Positions 27,200 to 39,500 of a stretch of DNA of 62,907 nucleotides are shown piece after piece. This stretch comes from Eubacterium sp. GTDB lineage: Bacteria; Bacillota; Clostridia; Lachnospirales; Lachnospiraceae. A model generated the notes under the pieces. That model did no database searches and was not told the DNA's origin. It saw only the letters and a program-made list of their open reading frames with translations. The position numbers were made by a program, and so were the translations under genes. The DNA is taken from assembly GCA_017420535.1 (NCBI GenBank), contig JAFOIV010000015.1, forward strand, positions 1 to 62,907, given 5' to 3'. Within the stretch, counting starts at the first letter, position 1, and each line of letters opens with the position of its first letter.

Positions 27200-28152
27200 A
27201 GATAGTAGTACTTGAAGCGGATTCAGTAGGAACTGATGTAAAATGGGATCCTTTAAAAGAATTTGGCGAAGTGATCCTTTATAATTCAACTCCCAATGAA
27301 AAAATAGCAGAGAGAATAGAGGACGCAGATATAGTCTGTGCCAATAAATGCATACTTAATGAGACCTCCCTTGGTGGTGCGGACAATCTAAAACTTATCG
27401 CAGAAGCTGCTACGGGATATAACAATATTGATATAGATTACTGCATGAAGAAGGGGATTGCAGTTTCTAATGTGAGCGGATATTCAACAGAAGCAGTGGC
27501 ACAGCATACCTTTGCATTACTGCTTTCACTTAATAATAAACTTGAGTATTATTCGGATTTTGTTAATTCAGGAGAATATTCAAAGCAAAAATCCTTCTGC
27601 AATATAAGCAATGTATTTCATGATCTGTCAGGAAAGACCATCGGTATAATTGGACTTGGAAATATAGGCAGAAGTGTAGCAGAAATCGCAAAAGCCTTTG
27701 GAATGAAGGTGATCTATCACTCTGTAAGTGGAAATAAGCAGGACGTTGAATATGAGATGACAGGTTTAGGTGAACTGCTGGAAAGATCTGATGTAGTATC
27801 TATTCATGCACCACTTAATGAAAAGACCAGGGGACTTATTGACAGTGCAGCATTTAAAAAGATGAAAAAATCTGCAATACTTATAAATGTTGGCAGAGGG
27901 CCTATTGTTGTGGAAGAAGATTTAGTAAATGCTTTAAATGCTGGAGATATCATGGCAGCAGGAATTGATGTCTACTCGAAAGAACCATTGTCAGATGAAA
28001 GCCCATTGCTTTATATAAAAGATAAAAATAAGCTTCTTCTTACACCGCATCAGGCCTGGGGAAGTTATGAAGCAAGAGCAAGACTTGTTATGGAGATTTC
28101 GGATAATATAAGAGAATTCCTTAAAGGGAATAAAAGAAATCGTATTGTTTAG
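27196..28152 (+). CDS. D-isomer-specific 2-hydroxyacid dehydrogenase
   Basis: 318-residue NAD(P)-dependent dehydrogenase. The nucleotide-binding GLGNIGRSVAEIAKAFGMK, the INVGRGPIVVEEDLV segment with its active-site Arg neighbourhood, and PHQAWGSYEAR with the catalytic His are present. Members reduce glyoxylate, hydroxypyruvate or other 2-ketoacids; the substrate is not predictable here. The start codon overlaps the NagZ stop (ATGA), suggesting coupling, though a metabolic link is not obvious. Confidence 0.9.
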   Translation: MKIVVLEADSVGTDVKWDPLKEFGEVILYNSTPNEKIAERIEDADIVCANKCILNETSLGGADNLKLIAEAATGYNNIDIDYCMKKGIAVSNVSGYSTEAVAQHTFALLLSLNNKLEYYSDFVNSGEYSKQKSFCNISNVFHDLSGKTIGIIGLGNIGRSVAEIAKAFGMKVIYHSVSGNKQDVEYEMTGLGELLERSDVVSIHAPLNEKTRGLIDSAAFKKMKKSAILINVGRGPIVVEEDLVNALNAGDIMAAGIDVYSKEPLSDESPLLYIKDKNKLLLTPHQAWGSYEARARLVMEISDNIREFLKGNKRNRIV

Positions 28153-28177
28153 ATTAAGTATAGAAAGGTGGAATAAT

Positions 28178-28816
28178 ATGGATAAGAGTAAGAAGACATT
28201 TTATAAAAATCAGGCAGAAACAATAATAAAAAAATTAGAGCCAAGAAAGATGAAAGGGTATTATTGTGAGAATCTTAAAGAGGCAGAGAAATTAGTGCTT
28301 TCACTTGTGGGTGAAGGAGAAAAGAAAATAGCCTATGGCGGTTCCATGACAATAGATAATTCAGAAATAAAAGCAAAACTTGAGAATGCTGGACATAAAC
28401 TAATAAAGAGAGAGAACTATAAAACAGAGGAAGAAATTGAAGAACTGAACAGTCTTACAATAAATGCAGATACATTTCTTATGAGTACTAATGCTATTAC
28501 TCTTGATGGTGAACTCATCAATATAGATGGCAGAGGAAACAGAGTATGCTATCTTATATATGGTCCAAAACAGGTAATAATTGTGGCAGGTATGAATAAG
28601 GTTGTAAGTGATATTCCATCAGGAATAGCGAGAATAAAGAACTTTTCCTCACCTGCCAATACAGTTCGTTTAAATTGTGATACTCCATGCAGCACCACGG
28701 GAAGATGCGGCAATTGTTTAACAAATACAATATGCTGTGAAGAAGTTATAACAAGAGCTTCCCGGGTACCGGATAGAATAAAAGTTATTCTTGTAGGTGA
28801 AGAATTAGGTTACTAA
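28178..28816 (+). CDS. LUD-domain (DUF162, LutC-like) protein
   Basis: 212-residue protein of the lactate-utilisation LutC/YkgG fold: KIAYGGSMTI, TFLMSTNAITLDGELINIDG, and GPKQVIIVAGMNKV are characteristic. A Cys-rich tail (TPCSTTGRCGNC then ICCEE) could bind a metal or Fe-S cluster. No LutA or LutB genes are adjacent, so a lactate role is not supported by context. The ATG at 28178 follows AAAGGTGG and is preferred to the TTG at 28145. Its stop overlaps the end of the convergent MocR gene. Confidence 0.85.
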   Translation: MDKSKKTFYKNQAETIIKKLEPRKMKGYYCENLKEAEKLVLSLVGEGEKKIAYGGSMTIDNSEIKAKLENAGHKLIKRENYKTEEEIEELNSLTINADTFLMSTNAITLDGELINIDGRGNRVCYLIYGPKQVIIVAGMNKVVSDIPSGIARIKNFSSPANTVRLNCDTPCSTTGRCGNCLTNTICCEEVITRASRVPDRIKVILVGEELGY

Positions 28817-30222
28817 TCTTCATGGGATGGAAATAATAAAGAGGCGATGGTTTCGCATACTTCTGGCATTTTTTCCATATCTAAATTTGAATAATTGATT
28901 ATAAAATAATGATCGCTGGATTTATCTTCTGTTTGAAAATACTGAGATAAAGGGGCGATCTTTATTTTGTTCTTTAAAAGTCTTGTATAAACAGTTTTAT
29001 CTGAAAGGGAGGTATCAAGTTTTATCAGGAAATGAAGCCCTGATTCATTATCTATTATATTAAAATGTCCCTGTAGTGAACTGTTAATAAGGATTTCTTT
29101 TAATTCTTCTCTTTGTTTTGAGTAATATAACCTCATACGGTTAATATGTTTTTCAAAATATCCCTGTTTTATAAAGGCAGCTAAAGTATACTGCTCAAAA
29201 TTAGATACCGTACAGGAATAAAAAGAAAGCTTTTTATAATATTGGCTGGCAAGACTACAAGGAAGTACCATGTAACTTATTCTAATGGTAGGTGAAAGAG
29301 ATTTTGAAAAAGTATTTATGTAGATTACTTTTTCCCTTTGATCCATGGAAAATAGCGTTGGAATAGGTTTTCCATTAGTCCTGAATTCACTGTCGTAATC
29401 ATCCTCAATTATAAAGCGGTCATTGGAACGGGAAGCCCATTCAAGTATTTCGTAGCGTCTGCTGGCAGGCATGGTTATTCCTGTAGGAAAATGATGATTA
29501 GGGCAAATGTGGACTACAGAAGCTTTGGAATGGTTTAAGGCGTTAATTGAGATTCCGTTATCGTCCATATCCAGATATTTACATTTGGTATGGTATTGAG
29601 AATAGATTTTTGAAAGCTTATCATATCCGGGATTCTCTGTAGAGTATAGTTTGTCAAAGCCTAATAGTTGCAGAATAAGACTATATAAATACTCTGTTCC
29701 GGCTCCTATTACAATCTGATCAGGAGAGACAGACATGCCACGAAAAGAAGAAAGATGACTGGAAATGGCACTTCTAAGCTCGTAGGTACCATTTCCAGGG
29801 CATACTTCCATCAGTTCACGTTCTAAGTTAGAGATTGTCTGTCTGGAAAGTTTTGCCCATATAGAGAATGGAAAGCTGTAAGGGTTAATTATATTGCTGG
29901 ATAGGTCAATATCAATATCTTCTTTTGCAGGAAGATCAACTGGGTGTTTTATGCCAGAATGTTTTTCGGTAGGCTTTAAACTTTGAATCTTTGATACATA
30001 ATAACCACTTCTCGGTTTAGAATAAACAAAACCTTCAGAAAGCAGCAGGTCGTAAGCGTTTTGAATGGTTATTATACTGACACCATTATTTTCGGCGAAA
30101 GTTCTTTTTGAGGGAAGTTTCTCGTTTGATTTTAAGTTTCCTGACAAAATATCACTTTTGATAAACTCGTAAGCTTGCAGATATAAAGGCTTTTTTTTAT
30201 CTTTAAAATTATAGGTTAACAT
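28813..30222 (-). CDS. MocR-type regulator (GntR HTH fused to aminotransferase domain)
   Basis: 469 residues: GntR winged helix (PLYLQAYEFIKSDILSGNLK, LPSKRTFAENN) joined by a linker to a fold-type I aminotransferase-like domain. PLP-pocket motifs FIIEDDYDSEF and YINTFSKSLSP are intact, the latter with the internal aldimine Lys. MocR proteins such as PdxR and GabR sense PLP or PLP adducts. The frame is open to 30315, but the ATG at 30222 has GGAG 9 bp upstream and starts directly at the HTH, so it is chosen. It is divergent from the giant adhesin gene. Confidence 0.9.
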   Translation of the reverse strand: MLTYNFKDKKKPLYLQAYEFIKSDILSGNLKSNEKLPSKRTFAENNGVSIITIQNAYDLLLSEGFVYSKPRSGYYVSKIQSLKPTEKHSGIKHPVDLPAKEDIDIDLSSNIINPYSFPFSIWAKLSRQTISNLERELMEVCPGNGTYELRSAISSHLSSFRGMSVSPDQIVIGAGTEYLYSLILQLLGFDKLYSTENPGYDKLSKIYSQYHTKCKYLDMDDNGISINALNHSKASVVHICPNHHFPTGITMPASRRYEILEWASRSNDRFIIEDDYDSEFRTNGKPIPTLFSMDQREKVIYINTFSKSLSPTIRISYMVLPCSLASQYYKKLSFYSCTVSNFEQYTLAAFIKQGYFEKHINRMRLYYSKQREELKEILINSSLQGHFNIIDNESGLHFLIKLDTSLSDKTVYTRLLKNKIKIAPLSQYFQTEDKSSDHYFIINYSNLDMEKMPEVCETIASLLFPSHED

Positions 30223-30273
30223 AAGTGCACTCCTATCTGGTATTATTGAACACTCTAAAAATGCATAAATAAA

Positions 30274-30304
30274 TAATATCAGATCAGTATAATACCTGAT
30301 ATTA
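30274..30304. promoter_or_regulatory. Inverted repeat upstream of the MocR gene
   Basis: Perfect 9-bp arms TAATATCAG (30274-30282) and CTGATATTA (30296-30304) separated by 13 bp, overlapping the likely minus-strand -10 TATTAT. A plausible autoregulatory site for the MocR protein; inferred from position. Confidence 0.5.
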
Positions 30305-30383
30305 GTGCAATGCAATATGGCAAAATATAGGAAACTGCTATGGAAAATTGGTTGAAAATGTATATATTCTAAAGAGTTTTATG

Positions 30384-30418
30384 TTGATTACATATGTAAT
30401 CTACTATATAATGTAATC
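30384..30418 (+). promoter_or_regulatory. Promoter of the giant adhesin gene with palindromic site
   Basis: TTGATT (30384-30389), 17-bp spacer, consensus TATAAT (30407-30412). The perfect 16-bp palindrome GATTACATATGTAATC (30386-30401) occupies the -35/spacer, and its half-site ATGTAATC recurs at 30411-30418. The start codon is about 105 bp downstream. Confidence 0.7.
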
Positions 30419-30516
30419 TGTTTTAGTATAGGGTAACTCTGCTTTGTGTCCGGAAAATATAATGAAAACCGGATTTTATCTTATAGACAATAAACTAATG
30501 GGAAAGAGGAGAAACT

Positions 30517-33500
30517 ATGGAGACCCAAAAGCGTTTCAAACTTACGGGTAGGCGCATTATTGCCATACTTATGGCTCTTTTAATGTGTTTTACTATCATT
30601 GTTCCTGCGGGAGGCGGGGGTAATGGATTGGGATGGGTTAATGCCCAGACTGAAGATGTTGGTAATGCCAGCTCCGGAAAACTTGTAAGGTTTACAACTA
30701 TTACCTTAAAAGATGTTACTACCGGAGAATTAATTGTAGAAAAAGGTATTCCAACGGGTAACAGAGTTAATGAAAATGATAATGTTACCATAATGTTTGA
30801 ATTTTTAATTGGTGAGATGGATACAATTGAAAAGGATGAAAATGGTAACTATCTTACATTCTCTACAGAGGTAAATACTTCTGGCGGAAGATTAAAAGAG
30901 ACTGGTTCAGATTACCTTCCTGATACAGGTAATTCAAACAGAGATATGGGTGATTGGTCTCTTACCAGCGATGGAAAATTAACTGTAAATATTAATGATA
31001 AAGGCGCTGACTCTGCTGCAGAGCAGGGTAACGGTTATGTATTCCTTAAAGGAACAGGTAAGTCTATCTGGGTAACCTGGGAAGGAAAACTTGATTTCTC
31101 TGGCGTAGAAGATGCAGAAACAGGTGAAGGAATGATTGACGTAATTGTTGCTGGAGAAAAAACAGCAGTTCCTGTTAATCTTGATGACAATAATATTTCT
31201 GTTTCTAAAAAAATAAACCAGAAAGATGGTAATGATGTTTATTATGATAAAAAATCAGGAAAATATTTTGTTGATTATCAGATAAATGTAAAAACAGATA
31301 AAGGATATGCACTTATTAATTCTATTGAAGATAAAGCAGGTACAACAATTGGTGATGACTTTTATAATCTTCAGATATCTTTAAAAAATGCCTCTGGAAG
31401 TGTATCAAAAATAGATGGCGTAACATTAGCTGATTTAAATACAGCCATAAGAACAGATGAAGAACTTATCATTACCTATTCAAGGGAAGTTAAACCTGAT
31501 TTCTTAAATGGCTCAGATAAGTATTATGATTCAGATGGAAGTCGTACAAATAAAGCTATAGTGCATGGTAGAACAAATCATGATACAAAGGTTTCTCCAG
31601 AATCCAGTCCTGTTATTTATTCAAATTCTTCTCCTGCTATTGGAAAAAAAGGAGAGTATGAAAATGGAAAAATTAACTGGACATGTTATATAGAAATTCC
31701 GAAGGACTCAGGAATTAGTGTTAAAACAATAGAAGATGAGATTTCTCATACTATAACACCAAATACAGCCACAGATGGAAATATTGGGGCTGCTCCTTCA
31801 AATATAAAAAATATTGCAAACTGGAATCAGGTTTCTGACAATCCTATTAGATATGAATATAGTTACTCTACTGATGTAAGTGAACTTCTTCTTGAAGAAA
31901 AAAATATAAAAGCAGCTCTTATAAAGAATGAGCTTAATGTTGTATTTAGAGATCAGAATGGCGAAGAAGTTACAAGATATATAGCGCCGGTTGTGGAAGT
32001 TAATCCTGGGACGGGAGAGTCAATTCATACATCTAAGGCTACAGTTCAAAAAACATTTGAGGAATATAATAAGTTTAAACAGGTTTCAACTAAATATAGA
32101 CTTTTAAAGTGGGAGATAACTGTAACAACTCCTTCTGAAGAAGACTGGAATGATTTAAGTTATATAGATCTTATTGATGATCCTCATACAAAATGGCTGC
32201 ATCAATACCTGGCAAGAAGGGTTGAACTTCAGGATGGAACTCTTCTTTATTCAGATTCAGGCTTCAATAGAGGACAGTCAAGTAATACAGGTTATTTTAC
32301 AGATGAAGGTAAGAAATATTTTGACACTTCACTTGCTGAAGCAGACAAAACTCAATATCCTTTTGATATAAAAAATGGTTGTTTAAAACTTAGATTAAAG
32401 AAAGATAATCTCAGTCCTGAGAAGGATTATACATTTGTTGTATATACACGTGTTACAGATGATTCAAAACTTAGTACAAGATCCTTTAAAAATACGGCTA
32501 AGGTTTTAACAACTTTTAAGGACACACTTACAGTTGAAGAGGATGAAGATGATACAGCTGAATCAGGAGTGCTTAAAACAACTGAAAAGTTCGGTGAACC
32601 AGTTGGTAAAGGTGGAGAAGTAGAATATACTGTTACATTTGATCTTGGTGCATATGCAAAAAAATTACATATGCAAAATAGAACACTTTATCCAAATGAT
32701 AAGATCGTTTTCTATGATGAGATAAAAAATGGCTACCTTGAATATGTTCCAGATTCTGCAGTGTTATCCTGTGATATGTTCCAAAATGAAAATTATAGGA
32801 TACCATATTTAGAATTTACAGGTAATCTGGAAGTGTCAACCGATGGAGGTAAAACAACATTTACTTACACCATGACAGATGAGTTGATGAAACTTTTTGA
32901 TTACACCACTGGTACTTTCACATATCATGGCTCACAATTTAATCCAATCCTTAAAATAAATTATCTTGCAAAACTGACTGATGAGGAAGCAAGAGAACTT
33001 ACTCTTTCTGAAGAAAAAGAAAATAACTATAGTAATGAAGTTAAAGTTTCTTATAATGGTGTGGTTGTAGGTCAGGATACTGAAGATGTATTTTTAACAG
33101 CAAATAAAGTACTTGATAAACAGTATGTTCATCAGGGAGCAAAATTAACATACACAGTAACAGTTAATCCGGATGCGGTTAAATTTAATGATGATGGGTC
33201 AAGACTTTATGCAAAGGATATAGCCGGAGCTAACTTAAGAATCATAAAGAATAGTATAAAAGTTTCTGATGAAAACGGAGAACTTGAAATTGGTTCTGGA
33301 AAAAATCAGTATGATTATAAGATTGAAAAAGACCAGAATGGCGATAATGTATTAAAGTTTGATATACCTGATGGTAAAGCTCTTACAATTACATATTCAG
33401 CGCTTATTGACGTTGCAGGTAATATAATTCAGCCAACAGACAGAGTTGCTAATACTTTCTATTTATATAAGCATAAAGATGTAATGGAGATTGACAGAGT

Positions 33501-36500
33501 AAGTAAAAGTATTGAATCAGGTGATTTCGTTCAGGATTCAGGTGGTTCAAGTGCAAGAGCAACAGTAAGACTGTCAAAAGTATGGTTTAACGGACAAAAA
33601 TATGTTTCTCTTAGTGATTGTAAGTTTGAATTATACGAATGTCGTGTGAAAGATGGCATAGTTTTAATTGGCGATAGAGTATCATTTAATAGAGATAATA
33701 ATATTTATATGGCCAACGTTGATGGTGCTAATACTGAAATTTCAATTGCTGAAGAAGGTATAAGTGTTAAGGAACTTGACTTTGCAAAGTTATACCTTTT
33801 ACATGAAACAGAAGCACCTAATCCGCTTAATAAAACAGATTACTACTTTATAGTTTCAAATGACTCCGGAAATGATGATTCACTTAAGATAACTGATGAA
33901 CAGTTTAAGGAAAAGTATCTTAATGTGACTGATGAAGATGGAAATAGCGTTAAGATCAATAGATATAAAGATTCTAATGCAGAATTTGAAATCGAAGACT
34001 TTGTTGAGTTTGAATTACAGGCTAAGAAGACGGTAGTATTTGACAATGGAAATCCTGCTCCGATGGGTACATACACATTTGAGGTTAATGAAGTTGATTC
34101 TGACTCAGTAGATGCAGCTTATATTGATGATGGTTATACTGCATCAAAGCAGAATGATGCTGATGGAAATGTGGATTTTGATCCTATCAGGATCACTATG
34201 ACAAGTGATGAAGAGTATTATTACTACAAGGTTTCTGAGGATGGTTCATCTCTTCCTACAGGTACGACAGGTGATGATACATTCTATATAATCACAATGC
34301 ATGTAAAGAGAAATGATTCCGGTGAATTTGTGCATGAACTTGCTTACGTAAAATATGCAAAGGATGAAATCTCTGGTGAATATATAGGAACGCCAGTTTC
34401 TGCAGATGAAATTAAATTTAACAATATTGTAGAAAGTGGTGACGCAGGTTCTATTCAGATCTCTAAGAAGATTAAGATCGATGGAACAGATAAGACAAGT
34501 CTTTTTGAAGATAAGGAATATCTCTTTACAGTAAAAGACTCAAAAAATAATTATTATGATGTAGACGGCAATAAGTCATCTGACGAAGTAACGGTTGCTG
34601 TTAAAGCAGGAGAGACTGTTACTATCGGTGGCCTTAAACCGGGTGAATATACAGTTGTTGAAAAAGAAAGCAGCACGCCTCTTCTGGAATATAGATATAA
34701 GGGCCTAAATATTGATCCACTTTTAGGAGAAGTAACTGTTGTTAAGGATGAAATAGCTAATGTCGTAGCAGTGAATAATTACGAGACAAAGACTGCTCCA
34801 GTAAAGATCATTAAGAAGGATGTTGAAGATAAGAAGCTTCTTGGAGGGGCAGTATTTGAATTAACAGGAACAGGTCTTTCAGAAGCGGTTACTAAGGCAA
34901 CTATTTCAGCTACCGGAGAAGTTACATTTGATGAGCTTCTTTATGGAGGAACATATGAACTTAAGGAAGTAAAGGCGCCGGATGGATATGCTCTGTCTGC
35001 TTCTTCTCCTTGGACAATCAAGGTTTCTGATTCCGGGGTTGTAACGATCCAGGGAAATGGTGAAGAACATGCAAGTGTTTATACATCAGCTGGCTTTGTT
35101 GTGTACAATAAAAAAGCAGCATCAAAGCTTACTATAACAAAGTCATTTTCAGGTGACGTATATGATAGTGATAAGGAAGTTGTACATTTCCTTGTCCTGG
35201 ATGAAGCTGGGAAAGTAGTTAAAGATTTTCATTATTCTGAAATGGAAGATGGAAAGATGACTTTGGATTTGGTACCTGGTAAGTATACTGTTATAGAGGA
35301 ACCAAATGGCAGGGAAGGATATACTATTAAGACAACTTATTCCGTTGATTCAGACTATGAAGAAGGTATTGTCTTAAAAACAGCTTATACAGATGATGGA
35401 GTAAAGATTGACCTCGTTAACGATGATAACATGATAGTATCATTTAAGAATGTCTATTCAAGAGATACTGGAAATATCAAGATAACAAAGAAATTTGTTG
35501 ATGCCAATAATAATACTATTGATATTTCTTCTTTAACTGAAAAACAGAAGAAATATATCAAGTTCATAATTATCGGACCAGATGACTATAATGGAAAAGG
35601 TTTTAGGGAGGTATCACTCCTTGATTTTGATAATCTTACATATGAAGAGAAGAATGTCCCAACGGGTGAATATGTTATTATCGAGAGTTGGCCAAATGGA
35701 GTCAAGGTGGATGGATATGAATTCGATGATTATGTAGTTAGCAAAAAGGTGAATGGCCAAACATCCAGTGAAGACACGATAATGCTTGGAAAAGGCGATT
35801 CAGCGGAATTCCTTTTTGATAACATATTCGATACAGGTAAAGGCGAGATTTCAATAACAAAGATCATTAAGATTGATGGAGAAGATAAGTCAGATCTTTA
35901 TTCAGATAAGGCCTATTATTTCACAGTTAAAGATGATTTATATTATTACGATGCAGCCGGTAATAAGTCGGAATCTGAGGTTAAGATACCTGTTAAAGCA
36001 GGAGAAGAGGTTAAGGTTAAAAATCTTGAGCCAAATACATATACAGTGGCTGAGGCAGAAGATGGAACAGCGCTTGGTGATTACAGATTTGAAGGAGTTA
36101 CTCTTTCACCTGAAACAGGGGATGTAGTTGTTGGAGCAGGAACAACAGTAGGGGTTACAGCAACAAATGATTATGTAACCAAGACTGCAGCAATAAAGCT
36201 CATTAAGAAGGACGCAAAGGATAAGACTACAACTCTTGGTGGAGCTAAGTTTGAATTAACAGGAACAGGCATTGAGACAACGCAAAAGATCACTCTTAAT
36301 GCAAATGGTGAAGTAGAATTCGACAATCTTCTTTATGGTGGAACATACGAACTTAAAGAAGTAGAAGCCCCTGAGGATTATGTGATCTCAAAATCATCAC
36401 CATGGACAGTAAATGTTGCATCTAATGGTGTTGTAACGATCAAAGGAGCTGATGAAGATTCATTTAAGACATATACATCAGCAGGTTACGAGATCTTTAA

Positions 36501-39500
36501 CGAGAAGCCGGAAGCAGTTATTACTGTAGCAAAGACTTTCGAAGGTACAGCAGATGATTCTATAAAGAATAATGTTAAGTTCCTTGTTAGTGATAAGGAT
36601 GGTAAGACAGTTGCAGAGTTTACATATGCTGATATGACAGATGGAAAGAAGGATATAGCAGTTAAGCCTGGAAAGTACACTGTCAGTGAAGAGGCAGCAG
36701 ATGTTTCCGGATACACAGTTACAAGAAAGTATTCAGTTGATTCAAGTGTTGATGAAAAAGATGTTGCTGAAAAAGAATATGTGGGTGATGCTGTTAGTCT
36801 TGATGTATCAGATAAAGAAGAGGTAACAGTAGCATTTAAGAATGATTATGTAAAAGATACTGGTAATCTCAAGATTACAAAGAAGTTTATAAATGTTGAT
36901 GATAATTCATCAATCGATATCAGTAAATTAACTGATGCTGAAAAGGCAAAGGTTATTTTTGAAATCGAAGGACCTGATTCATTTGATGAGATCATCACAT
37001 TAAAAGATTTTTCATCAGATTTTACTTATACTTTTGAAAATATTCCTGTTGGGGAATATACAATTACTGAGGATAATCAGCTGACAGATACAAAAGAGTA
37101 TACATTTGTTGATTATGTAGTAAGTTATAAAGATGGTGAATCAGAAATTGAGCCTGACTTTAATAAAGTTAAAGTTACAAAGAATTCTACAACAGAATCT
37201 ACAGTAACTAATGCTTATGAGAAGAAGATGGCAGTGCTTGCTGTTTCAAAGACATTTGAAGGAACTGTAAGCGAAACAGATAAGAATAAGGTTGCTTTTG
37301 AAATTTATGATGCTGAGAGTAAATTATACGCAGCTTTTACATATGAAGATATGGAATCTGGTATAAAGACACTTGAAGTGCTTCCTGGAGAATATACTGT
37401 TAAGGAAGCAGCTAATGATATTAAAGGCATTACTATTTCAAAATCTTATAAGGTTGAATCCAGCGATTCAGACCATAATGCATCAGGGACATACACAGCT
37501 TCTGGAGTTACTGTTACACTTGCTAATAAAGAAAAGGCAGAAGTAGCATTTAATAATAATTATGTAAGAGACAGTGGAAAACTTGAAATCACCAAGGTTT
37601 TTGCCAACGGAGATGAGACAGTTGATATTAGTGGTCTTACAGATGAAGAAAAAGCGTCAGTAAAATTCACTATTACAGGTCCTGCAGATTACGAAACAAA
37701 GACAATCTCACTTCTTGATTTCGATAGTGATATGAAGTATCAGGAGACAAATGTTCCTACAGGTAATTATAAGGTTACTGAAACAGGAGCTGATGGACTT
37801 AAGATTTCTGGATATACTTTCGTATCTTCAAAGGTGGGAATGAAGGATGGAACAGCAGTTCCTGATGAAGGTGCAGTGCTTGCTAAGGATGAGACTGTAA
37901 GCTTTAAAGTAGTAAATAAATATTCAAGAAAAGCTTACATTGTAGTATCTAAAGCGGTTTCGGGAGATTATACAAATCTTACTGATGCAGAAAAGAAAAA
38001 TATAAAGTTTACTGTTAAGGATGCATCTGAAAATGAAGTAGCAAGCTTTACTCTTTATGAGATGGTAGATTCAAAGAAGACTATTGAAGTTGAGCCTGAT
38101 AAGGAATATTTCGTAGTTGAGAGTGCTACAGATCTTATAAACTACAAGCTTTCTGCTACATATGAAAGAAAGTCAGATTTAGACAGTACAAATAATATAA
38201 GTGCGGTATATACTATTGGCGATAAGGTAGCTACAAACACTGTTCATGCAGCGGAGACTGTAACTGTTAAGTTTACTAATAGTTATACAAGTAAAAAAGG
38301 AAGCCTTGTTATAAAGAAGAATTTACTTCTCGATAATGAGGAAAAGAAAGATAATACTAAAGAGTTTGTCTTTAATGTAAGAAATAAGGAAACAGGAATT
38401 TTTTATAACAAGGTTGCAACTGCATCAGAAAAACCACAGGATATAAAGGTTGCTGCAGGTAGCACAGTTACAATTGAAGACCTTCCTGTTGGAACTTATG
38501 AAATTACAGAAGTAACAGATAAGAATCCTGAAATTGAAGGATATACATATCAGACAACAAAGGTAGGAACAGAAGAGAAGGTTGTAGCTGAAGTTACAGT
38601 TAAGGATGGCCTTACTAATGATCCTGCAGAAGTATCATTTATTAATGAATATACTCGTGATAAGGGATATTTACAGATTGTTAAGTCTTTTGAAGATGAA
38701 AATGGAAAAGCAATTGACGAATCAAGTGTTGATAAGTCAAAGATCAGCTTTACTATTACAGGACCTGACGGATATGAAAAGACAGTAGCTTACAGCGAAT
38801 TTACAGATGGTAAGTATCTTCTTACTAATATCAACACAGGTAACTACAGTATTAAGGAAACAGTAAGCGATGGTTCAGTGGAAAATTACACCATTAGCAC
38901 AAACCTTAGTACTATGTCAAAGAAAGATGTAGCAGTTACAAGTGATACAACTGAAATTGCTGAATTAAAGAATGTTTATACTCGTGATAAGGGTAAGTTA
39001 AAGATTAAGAAGAGCTTCTCATTTACAAAGATTGATGGAAGCGAGGCTAATCCTTCTCTTACTGATGAAATAAAGGAAAACATTAAGTTTACTATTACAG
39101 GACCAGATGACTACAGTTTAGTAGTAACATATAAGGATTTCACTAATGGTGAATATGAGGTTTCAGGTCTTGCAGCTGGTACATATTCTGTTAAAGAAAC
39201 AGGTTATGATACTGAAAAATTAATTGAAAATTATTCATTCGTTACTGATTCATCAGATGTGGCTGTGAAGTCAGATCTTAATGTAACAGCAACAAATGAA
39301 CCTGTAGCAACATTTAAGAATGTATATACAGAAGATTATGGATACCTTAATATCAGGAAGACTGTAAAGGTAGACAGCGACAGTGACATTTCAAATGCAG
39401 ATAGCAACATAGTTGATAAGACATTTAAGATTACTGTTAAGAATGCTGATGGCAAATATGTTTCAGCTGAAGTTGATACAAATAATAATGCAGTTCTTAA

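Noticed and set aside
28813-30315. Longer MocR start at 30315
   Set aside because: The additional 31 residues lie before the HTH, have no ribosome site and cover the probable promoter and inverted repeat.
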